Source: Sulfopaludibacter sp035606355 (GTDB lineage: Bacteria; Acidobacteriota; Terriglobia; Bryobacterales; Bryobacteraceae). Taken from it: DNA of 64,000 nucleotides. Both the position numbers and the translations under genes were made by a program. Under the pieces are notes generated by a model. It worked only from the letters and a program-made list of their open reading frames with translations, was not told the DNA's origin and ran no database searches. Shown one piece after another: positions 58,117 through 64,000 of this stretch; within the stretch, counting starts at the first letter, position 1; each line of letters begins with the position of its first letter. The stretch is taken from assembly GCA_035606355.1 (NCBI GenBank), contig DATNFO010000003.1, positions 1-64,000 of the forward strand. Reading direction: 5' to 3'.

Positions 58117-59424
58117 TCAGACCTCCAGCGTCCACGGGGCCCGGTATTTGGCTTTCAGGAATGGCTTGATCTCGTGCTGCTTCACCGTCCACGCCGGTTC
58201 GTCCCAATCGAGCGTTACCGCGTGCCGCAGCGCGAGGTTCGCCAGGAGGCACGTGGTGGTGGAGCGCACGCACGTCTCTATGTCCGACGCGGGTTTCTCG
58301 CGAGAGCGCAGACACTCCTGGAAGTTGCGCCAGTGCGGCACGTTCATGTCCGCCAGCGCTTTGTCCTTCGTGGTGATTTCCGGCGCGGCGCCCTTCTTGT
58401 TGGGGAAAACAAAAACGCCGTCGCGATTCACGAGCATGGTGGCTTCGCTGCCGTGGAACGCTGTGCCGTAAGTGTTCTGGTACATCGGGAAGTTGTTGGC
58501 GGTCCGGCTCTCATAACTGGCGACGAATTTCGCGTAACGAAAGGTGGCCAGCATGGTGTCGGGCGTTTCCGTGTTGTCGTCGACGTAGAATTTGCCGCCT
58601 TGGGCGCTGACGGAGAGCGGCATGGCTTCATCGAAGGCGAACTGCGTGATGTCCAACAGATGGACTCCCCAATCGGTCATGGCTCCGCCCGCGTAATCCC
58701 AGAAGTAGCGGAAGGCCGACCATTCTGTATCGCGGACACCCCAGCGATTGGGGTTAAAGGGCCGCTTGGGCGCGGGACCGAGCCACAGGTCCCAATCGAG
58801 CCCGGCAGGCGGAGCGGAGTCGGGCGGCTTGCCCCAGCCTTCCCGCTTGGCGAGGCCGGCCTGAAACGTGGGACAGAAGGTGATCTCACCGAGCGCGCCG
58901 CTCTTGACCAGGTCGCGGGCCTTTCGGAAGTAGCCGCCGGATCGCTGCATGGTGCCCGCCTGCATGACGCGCTTGTATTTGCGCGCGGCCTCCACCATTT
59001 TCCGGCCTTCTTCCACGTAGACGCAGGCAGGCTTCTCGACCCAAACGTCCTTACCGGCCTTGCACGCTTCAATGGCGATGTAGGCGTGCCAGTGATCCGG
59101 CGTGGCGATGGAAACGGCGTCGATACTCTTGTCGGCGAGGATGTCGCGAAAATCGTGGACAGCCTTCACCCCATCGAAGCCGAGTTTCTTCGCCTGCGCC
59201 TCGGCCTTTTCGAGCGCCGGCTGGTAGACATCGCAGACGGCGGCGATCTCGAAACCGGGCACCTGCGCGCAATAGCCTATGTTGGCTGAACCCATGCGGC
59301 CGGTGCCGACGAACGCGACCCGGATGCGATCGTTCGCGCCCTTCACGCTGCCGGTGAAGAGCGATGTGGTGAGCGCCGCGGCGCCAGCCTGCAGGAACTC
59401 GCGGCGATTGCTGTCCTGTGCCAT
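58117..59424 (-). CDS. Tat-exported Gfo/Idh/MocA-family oxidoreductase
   Basis: The ATG at 59424 (GGGGAA upstream) gives a Tat signal (NRREFLQAGAAALTTSL). The Rossmann domain has VAFVGTGRMGSANIG, and IATPDHWHAYIAIEACKAGKDVWVEKP is the EKP motif region. The C-terminal half includes WDLWLGPAPKRPFNP and YFWDYAGGAMTDWGVHLLDI. Such Tat-exported dehydrogenases act on sugar derivatives and carry their NAD(P) cofactor across. The substrate is unknown. Confidence 0.88.
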   Translation of the reverse strand: MAQDSNRREFLQAGAAALTTSLFTGSVKGANDRIRVAFVGTGRMGSANIGYCAQVPGFEIAAVCDVYQPALEKAEAQAKKLGFDGVKAVHDFRDILADKSIDAVSIATPDHWHAYIAIEACKAGKDVWVEKPACVYVEEGRKMVEAARKYKRVMQAGTMQRSGGYFRKARDLVKSGALGEITFCPTFQAGLAKREGWGKPPDSAPPAGLDWDLWLGPAPKRPFNPNRWGVRDTEWSAFRYFWDYAGGAMTDWGVHLLDITQFAFDEAMPLSVSAQGGKFYVDDNTETPDTMLATFRYAKFVASYESRTANNFPMYQNTYGTAFHGSEATMLVNRDGVFVFPNKKGAAPEITTKDKALADMNVPHWRNFQECLRSREKPASDIETCVRSTTTCLLANLALRHAVTLDWDEPAWTVKQHEIKPFLKAKYRAPWTLEV

Positions 59425-59467
59425 TTCCCCTGTTTTATCAGGTTTCCCGGTGGCGACAGCAGACGTG

Positions 59468-59490
59468 GCGACAGGAATCTTTCCTGTCGC
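59468..59490. terminator. Covarying hairpin repeat, copy 2
   Basis: GCGACAGGAA and TTCCTGTCGC pair perfectly (10 bp, TCT loop). It lies after the radical SAM stop at 59505. Compared with the hairpin at 24271-24295, one stem pair changes from A:T to G:C on both arms. There is no T-run. Confidence 0.55.
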
Positions 59491-59504
59491 ACTTCGCCCC
59501 CGGA

Positions 59505-61109
59505 TTAGACCAATTCGGATTCGCGCACTCCGCGGCGGTGCTTCGGCAGTTCCAACGGCACGGAGCACTCGCGCTCGATCTGCTCGCGGAAGACCGGACC
59601 CGAGTTGTACGCGCAGAAAGGATAAATCCGGCCATTTGGCGCGGCATAATGAATGACGCACCGCTTCACCCGCTCCACGTCATAGTTGTAGGAATCCATG
59701 AAGTGCATGCCGGCCAGCATCAGCGTCCGATACGTGAAGCCCTTCTTCTCGCTTTCCCCGCGGCCGAGTTTCTTATCCGTCATGCCCTGCAGCGTCTGCA
59801 GAAACTTGTTGAAGGTGAGCCCTTCGGGCGCTTTTTCGGCATGGAAGAACTTGCGCAGATTGTTCCACGCTTCCAGCTTCGTGAAAAACTGGGTGCGGCG
59901 CGCACCGGCTTTCCGCGCCAGCAGATCCATCTCCTGCAGCATGGGGCCGACGTCGACGAAGCGCGTCACCGGCACGGATTTACGGTTCTGGTCGACGAAC
60001 AGATACGTGCCTAGCGAGCAGTGCGGATGGCAGCTCAGCGTGGTGGTCTCTTCGCCGCGCAACGCGCTCAGCAGCTTGGAGAACGGCGTCACGCAGGAGA
60101 GCGGGAACCAATCTTCATACGGATCGCAGATGCCGGTCTGCTGGTGGATGGCATGGGCGAGATCCGCCAGCGTGAAGCGCTTGGCCATGAGCTCGTGTTT
60201 AGCGATTCGGCCGGTGAATGCGACCGGCTGGAAGCTGATGCCGCTGCTGCACTCGATGTATTCGAGCGCGAGCCGCACAATGTCGCCGAGCTGATGGTCG
60301 TTGACTCCCTTGACGATCGTAGGGACATAAACAATCTTCAGGCCGGCGCGCTTCACGTTTTCGATGCACTTCAGCTTCTTTTCCCACAGCGATTCGCCGC
60401 GCGTGCGGCGGTAGACGTCATCGCAGACTCCATCGAACTGCAGGTACAGCGTGTGAAGACCAGCTTCCTTGCACTGCTCGGCGAACTCGAGATCGGTGAA
60501 CTTGATGCCGTTCGTCGCCACCTGCGTGTGGGAGAAGCCCATGTCGTGAGCCATGCGGAGCACGTCGAGAAATCGCGGATAAATCGTGGGTTCGCCGCCC
60601 GAAAACTGCACGATGCGGCCCGCGACCGGCTTCTGCGACCGCAGCGCGTGCAGCATGCCGCGCACCGTTTCGAAATCGGGCTCGTAGACGTAACCGGCGG
60701 CGTTGGCGTTGGCAAAACAAACGGGGCAGGTGAGATTGCAGCGATTGGTGAGATCGACGTTCGCAAGCCCCGTGTGGCTGGTGTGCATGTTGCAGAGGCC
60801 ACAATCCGTGGGGCAGATTGCGGCGTCGCCGACGATGGGATTCGCCAGGCCGCGGTTATCGCCGAACGTCCACTGCTCCATCTTGAGGTAGAGCTTGGCA
60901 TCGGAGTAAACGACGTCGCGGAATTCGCCGTGCTCTTGACAACGTTTCTCCATGATGACTTTGCCGCCCTCCTCGAAGATGCGCGCGGCGATCAACTGAG
61001 TGCATTCCGGGCACAGCGACTGCGTGGTTTTCGGCAAACCCGTGGGGAGAGGCGCGATAGGCGCGCCGGTATAGGTAGTTTCGGGCTGTAATACCTGAAA
61101 ATCTGCCAT
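59505..61109 (-). CDS. Radical SAM enzyme, tetraether lipid synthase (Tes)-like
   Basis: A 534-residue enzyme with the radical SAM cluster motif at C124, C128, C131 (CNLTCPVC) and GGEPT at 171-175. An N-terminal Cys region (SLCPECTQLI, C57 and CPTDCGLCNMH), then SCHPHCSLGTYLF and C-terminal CVIHYAAPNGRIYPFC complete a multi-cluster pattern like archaeal Tes (MJ0619/MA_1486), which joins lipid chain ends. The N-terminal CPEC and the C-terminal PNGRIYPFC resemble that family. The start at 61109 is preferred to an upstream frame at 61193. Other members were first thought to be pterin methylases. Confidence 0.72.
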   Translation of the reverse strand: MADFQVLQPETTYTGAPIAPLPTGLPKTTQSLCPECTQLIAARIFEEGGKVIMEKRCQEHGEFRDVVYSDAKLYLKMEQWTFGDNRGLANPIVGDAAICPTDCGLCNMHTSHTGLANVDLTNRCNLTCPVCFANANAAGYVYEPDFETVRGMLHALRSQKPVAGRIVQFSGGEPTIYPRFLDVLRMAHDMGFSHTQVATNGIKFTDLEFAEQCKEAGLHTLYLQFDGVCDDVYRRTRGESLWEKKLKCIENVKRAGLKIVYVPTIVKGVNDHQLGDIVRLALEYIECSSGISFQPVAFTGRIAKHELMAKRFTLADLAHAIHQQTGICDPYEDWFPLSCVTPFSKLLSALRGEETTTLSCHPHCSLGTYLFVDQNRKSVPVTRFVDVGPMLQEMDLLARKAGARRTQFFTKLEAWNNLRKFFHAEKAPEGLTFNKFLQTLQGMTDKKLGRGESEKKGFTYRTLMLAGMHFMDSYNYDVERVKRCVIHYAAPNGRIYPFCAYNSGPVFREQIERECSVPLELPKHRRGVRESELV

Positions 61110-61214
61110 GATGCGCCAATTGTAAAGCCAGTGTCGACGAAGTCTCCATTCCCCGGGAGCGAACTGCGAATTACGGCGGCTCAACCGCGTCAAACGACGC
61201 CTGAACGGATCGGC

Positions 61215-62027
61215 ATGGCGGACAGGGCCATTGTCGCGATATTCTGCACTTTGACGCAGACACTCGATTTGGCGCGCGCGGCCGGCGCATTCGGCGCGGC
61301 CTTCCTGGCCGGAGCGGTGAATTCCGTGGCCGGCGGAGGCACGCTCATTTCCTTCCCGGTCCTGATCTGGCTGGGGCTGGATTCGGTGACGGCGAACGCC
61401 ACCAGTACGGTCGCGATCTGGCCGGGAACGGTGGGCAGCGCCTGGGGGTATCGCCGCGAGATGCAGCGCGTCGAGCGGCGGTTCTTCGCGATGATGGCGC
61501 CGAGCCTCGCCGGCGGTCTACTCGGAGCGTTGCTGTTGCGCTGGACCCCGTCGAGTCTCTTCGACCGGCTGGTCCCCTACCTGATCCTCTTTGCGACCGT
61601 GCTGTTCATGGCGCAGGAACCGGTGCAGCGCGCGTTGAAAACCGGCGATGCCGAGACCCGGCGGTCCGCAAAATGGTTCGCCGGAGGCATGCTGTTTCAG
61701 TTCGCGGTCGGGCTGTACGGCGGCTACTTCGGAGCGGGAATCGGAATCCTGATGCTGGCGGCGCTGAGCATTCTGGGGCTCAAAGATATCCACGAGATGA
61801 ATAGCCTGAAGGTGGTGCTGGGCGGCAGCATCAACGGGATCGCAGCGGCATACTTCATCTTCGCGAAGATGGTGTACTGGCCCTACGTGCTGATCATGGC
61901 GGTGGCCGCAATCACCGGCGGCTACCTGGGCGCGGGTACGGCGAGGCGATTGGGTCGTAAAACGGTACGAAGGGTAGTGATCGGGATCGGGCTGGCGATG
62001 GCGGTGTCGTTGTTCGTGCGCGGGTAG
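61215..62027 (+). CDS. TauE/SafE-family membrane permease
   Basis: A 270-residue membrane protein with about eight helices, including AAFLAGAVNSVAGGGTLISFP and VGLYGGYFGAGIGILMLAAL, the repeated glycine-rich signatures of the family. Members export sulfite, sulfoacetate or other organic anions, or serve as unknown transporters. The ATG at 61215 is used; a GTG at 61131 would leave only 21 bases to the divergent radical SAM start. Substrate unknown. Confidence 0.85.
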   Translation: MADRAIVAIFCTLTQTLDLARAAGAFGAAFLAGAVNSVAGGGTLISFPVLIWLGLDSVTANATSTVAIWPGTVGSAWGYRREMQRVERRFFAMMAPSLAGGLLGALLLRWTPSSLFDRLVPYLILFATVLFMAQEPVQRALKTGDAETRRSAKWFAGGMLFQFAVGLYGGYFGAGIGILMLAALSILGLKDIHEMNSLKVVLGGSINGIAAAYFIFAKMVYWPYVLIMAVAAITGGYLGAGTARRLGRKTVRRVVIGIGLAMAVSLFVRG

Positions 62028-62042
62028 TGCGGGGCCTGCGGC

Positions 62043-62167
62043 ATCGCAGCTTCACCACAGAGACACAGAGATTTCACAGAGAACACAGAGAACACCTAAA
62101 GGAACGCAGCTTTCGTTTTCTCTGTGACCTCTCTGCGTCCTCTGCGTCTCAGTGGTGAAGCTGCGAT
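62043..62167. repeat. CACAGAG-type element, copy C, with perfect terminal inverted repeats
   Basis: ATCGCAGCTTCACCAC (62043-62058) and GTGGTGAAGCTGCGAT (62152-62167) are 16-bp perfect inverted ends. The inside has AGAGAACACAGAGAACACC and TTTTCTCTGTGACCTCTCTG. This is the most complete copy of the family in the window, within a convergent gap. Confidence 0.85.
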
Positions 62168-62189
62168 TCCTCTACTTACGCAAAAAGCA

Positions 62190-62280
62190 GTGGGACACAG
62201 AGAACACCTAAGGAACGCAGTTTTCGTTTTCTCTGTGACCTCTCTGCGTCCTCTGCGCCTCGGTGGTGAATTGACAATGC
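62190..62280. repeat. CACAGAG-type element, copy D (partial)
   Basis: GGGACACAGAGAACACC, then a segment nearly identical to copy C (AAGGAACGCAGTTTTCG; TCTGTGACCTCTCTGCG) and the end CGGTGGTGAATTG. The left end is truncated; the 16-bp inverted ends are not conserved. It follows copy C directly. Confidence 0.8.
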
Positions 62281-62289
62281 CGCTCGCCC

Positions 62290-63024
62290 CTACTGCAGCA
62301 CGCCGGCAACCTCTTCCAGCGCTGCGAAGCATTCACGAAGCCAGGTCCGGCAGTACCGGCGTTCCGTGTAGCCTGCATTCCCTTCCGCGAATGCGGAGAA
62401 GGACACGCTGGAGCGGTCCACCGATTGATACACGCTGCCATCGAGCGCGGGGAACGCCACTTCCCGGGCTCCCGCGGCTAACAATTCCTTACGGACCTTC
62501 GACTGATCGTAGACATCGAACTTCCCCGCCACTCCGTAGTTCTTCACGATGATGTAATTGACGTCCCGGCCGAGTGCGGCGAAGCACTCTTTCAAATGCC
62601 CGACGCTATCCACCGCTCCGCCGAGCACGTAGATCACGGTGATTCCGAGGCGCGCGGCTTCGGCTTCTTCCAGCGCGCCGCCGCGGTACAACCAGTTCTT
62701 CACTTCCTCGCCCGAGCGCGCGCCCAAATCGACGAGCGCGAGGCGCTTGCCGCCGGACTCCATCACATAGTCCAGCACCGGTGCGATGTTGGCGGCGTTC
62801 GCCACGTCCACCGCGGCCGTCTCGCTCGGATGGAAGCGCAACAATTGGCCGGTGGCGCCTTCAGCATCGAACGCGCGGAAGGATGCGTTGCGCGAGTTCA
62901 GAAAATCGGCGACCACACGGGCCACCGTGGTCTTGCCCACGCCGCCCTTTTCGCCGTGCGTCAGAATCAGACGCGGCTTCTCCACGTGCGTTTTCTTTTC
63001 GGTAGTAGCTGTAGCAGTGCTCAT
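62290..63024 (-). CDS. ParA/MinD-like deviant Walker ATPase
   Basis: A 244-residue ATPase: deviant Walker A GEKGGVGKTT at 24-33 with signature Lys, the A' region with Asp53 (FDAEGATG), Walker B RLALVDLGA (about 94-102). The rest differs from classic ParA, with no obvious DNA-binding surface. The ATG at 63024 lies six bases after the stop of a small frame with GAGGAG inside it as ribosome site. Possible partner of the methyltransferase upstream. Plasmid or chromosome partition is not implied. Confidence 0.78.
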   Translation of the reverse strand: MSTATATTEKKTHVEKPRLILTHGEKGGVGKTTVARVVADFLNSRNASFRAFDAEGATGQLLRFHPSETAAVDVANAANIAPVLDYVMESGGKRLALVDLGARSGEEVKNWLYRGGALEEAEAARLGITVIYVLGGAVDSVGHLKECFAALGRDVNYIIVKNYGVAGKFDVYDQSKVRKELLAAGAREVAFPALDGSVYQSVDRSSVSFSAFAEGNAGYTERRYCRTWLRECFAALEEVAGVLQ

Positions 63025-63029
63025 ATGAA

Positions 63030-63206
63030 TTAAAGCTCCTCGATTCGTGAAAAAGGATGAACATTGGCCGGACGCGCGGCGCCATTGCCGTTCACCGGCT
63101 CCAGACAAATGCGCAGCCACCGCATCGCCGAAATGCGAGATTCCAACATCTCCAGCATCTCGACGGTGCTCAACTCTTCGACACGCTGAGTCCCGTTGGC
63201 TTGCAA
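63030..63206 (-). CDS. Small hypothetical protein between methyltransferase and ATPase
   Basis: A 58-residue frame: TTG start at 63206, QANGTQRVEELSTVEMLEML, then helical ESRISAMRWLRICLEP and a Pro/Asn-rich end. It fills the 214-base gap between two leftward genes and ends six bases before the ATPase ATG, with GAGGAG in its last codons. No strong ribosome site for its own start, and a slightly different start is possible. Coding is likely but not certain. Confidence 0.45.
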   Translation of the reverse strand: MQANGTQRVEELSTVEMLEMLESRISAMRWLRICLEPVNGNGAARPANVHPFSRIEEL

Positions 63207-63238
63207 AGGAATTCTCGAAAAAAGGTGAACCTGTAGAC

Positions 63239-63937
63239 CTAGACTTTGACGATAACTTCTCTCAGTTGCTCGCGCGTCAGAAAGAATTTAACGCTCTCAA
63301 ATCGCACGAACAGCTTTTCCAGGCTCCGATTGTTGAACAACTGCGCGGGCCGGTGCATCCCGGACTGCGCCACCTGCAGCAGATTCACATCCTGGATTCT
63401 GAAAGTGTAATACGGAACCGCATCCAGTTTATCGTCCGAATGGAAAAAGCTGAGCATGTAGCTCTTGGGCCGCACGATTTTTTGCAGCCGCTCGACAACG
63501 GCGCTCAGTAGCGCGGGCGCCAGGTACTCCAGCACGTCCCAAATCAGCACGCCGTCGAAATGGCCTTCGGGATAATCCAAAGCCTGCCGCAGGAAATATT
63601 CGATGCGGCCGGAGTTCTGCTGGTCCACCGTATCTTCCACCCCGAAGGTCTCGTTGAGGATGCGCAGGAAGTCTTCCGAGTAGAGACGATGCCCCAAATT
63701 GGTAATGAAGCTGACGTTCTGTTGCGTAGCGCCGCCGAGATCCAGAATCGTGAGACCGGATTGATCGCGGATATAGCTGAAAAACTCTTCCAGGCCGCGA
63801 CTCGGCCGTGTCGTGATGGTCTCCGCCCCGCCGCCGCGCATCGAAGCCGGCCGGCCGGCAGCCGGGGGCGCCGCGCCGCCGGGCGATTGTCCACCGCCCG
63901 ACCCGCGGAACATACTCTTCAGTTTGTCAGGAAGCAA
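63239..63937 (-). CDS. SAM-dependent methyltransferase-like protein
   Basis: A 232-residue protein starting at TTG (AGGGG upstream); an ATG at 63913 is an alternative. A Gly/Pro-rich N-terminus is followed by a methyltransferase fold: LTILDLGGATQQNV as motif I, FDGVLIWDVLEYL as motif IV-like and LQKIVRPKSYMLSFFH. The typical acidic residue after motif I is not clear, so catalytic activity is not certain. It precedes the small frame and ParA-like gene. Confidence 0.7.
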   Translation of the reverse strand: MLPDKLKSMFRGSGGGQSPGGAAPPAAGRPASMRGGGAETITTRPSRGLEEFFSYIRDQSGLTILDLGGATQQNVSFITNLGHRLYSEDFLRILNETFGVEDTVDQQNSGRIEYFLRQALDYPEGHFDGVLIWDVLEYLAPALLSAVVERLQKIVRPKSYMLSFFHSDDKLDAVPYYTFRIQDVNLLQVAQSGMHRPAQLFNNRSLEKLFVRFESVKFFLTREQLREVIVKV

Positions 63938-63954
63938 CTTCCGGTCCCCTGACC

Positions 63955-64000
63955 CTAGCGCTTGTCACTGGCGCCCGCAGGGACGGCCTGCGATGCACCC
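63955..64000 (-). CDS. Possible C-terminal end of an upstream gene (partial)
   Basis: The last 14 codons before a TAG at 63955 encode GASQAVPAGASDKR on the minus strand, open to the window edge. The 17-base gap to the methyltransferase start fits an operon neighbour. Too short for a firm claim. Confidence 0.3.
   Translation of the reverse strand, partial: GASQAVPAGASDKR

Noticed and set aside
58115..58315. N-terminal extension of the YjbR-like protein
   Set aside because: It overlaps the oxidoreductase coding end in another frame and is His/Arg/Ala-rich shadow sequence.

Overview
The window looks like a GC-rich chromosome segment of an Acidobacteriota bacterium, most like the Solibacter/Bryobacter group. 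This is inferred from gene content, since there is no rRNA: two tandem Oar-like TonB-type outer-membrane proteins with carboxypeptidase-regulatory N-termini, a DUF4159 protein, a small AT-hook protein, a PEP-CTERM-type secreted repeat protein, secreted TPR proteins, and a radical SAM enzyme of the tetraether-lipid-synthase type. No database search was possible; family names come from recognising motifs and gene order.

Positions 1-14,963 are the right part of an integrated prophage with a contractile tail. All its genes read leftwards as one dense late operon: small ORFans and a membrane coiled-coil protein, terminase small and large subunits, Mu-gpF-like head protein, an HTH protein, DUF1073 portal, DUF2213 protease/scaffold with a nested scaffold start, decoration protein, DUF2184 major capsid protein, DUF4054 connector, gp10-like neck protein, tail terminator, DUF3383 sheath, tube, and a tail assembly chaperone with a -1 ribosomal frameshift site. 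The operon runs off the left edge. The right end is marked by the 3' half of a tRNA-His(GTG) at 14,919-14,963, an attR-type scar. The intact tRNA, integrase, tape measure and baseplate genes should lie left of the window.

From 15 to 24 kb there are two secreted TPR proteins, a methyltransferase with a YCII-like protein, a bifunctional PBP1A-type peptidoglycan synthase, proline dehydrogenase and a small zinc-ribbon protein. From 24 to 31 kb come the two tandem Oar-like receptors, each with its own intrinsic terminator. From 31 to 40 kb there are a cupin, a DinB-like protein, a SulP anion transporter with an ArsR regulator and a clear palindromic operator, an amidohydrolase, a secreted protein, and an SSS symporter-APC permease pair closed by a strong terminator. 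From 40 to 44 kb lie an AT-hook protein, a repeat-rich intergenic region and a 977-residue PEP-CTERM-type repeat protein.

From 44 to 54.6 kb two compact leftward clusters follow: (hypothetical)-folD-coaE-htrA, and kinase/DUF4159/guaB followed by an overlapping signalling set (PAS histidine kinase, single-domain response regulator, hybrid kinase). From 54.6 to 64 kb there are rpsT, a dGTPase-like HD protein with a YfgM-like TPR protein, a compact AAA ATPase coupled to a small zinc-ribbon protein, a YjbR-like protein, a Tat-exported Gfo/Idh/MocA oxidoreductase, the Tes-like radical SAM enzyme, a TauE/SafE permease, and a leftward methyltransferase-small ORF-ParA-like ATPase set.

Three dispersed intergenic repeat families recur in the window: a 65-75 nt unit family in two convergent intergenic regions, four copies of a CACAGAG-rich palindromic element, and a covarying short hairpin. 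The most interesting items are the Tes-like enzyme, these repeat families, the recoding and nested-start signals in the prophage, and inserted beta modules in its virion proteins.
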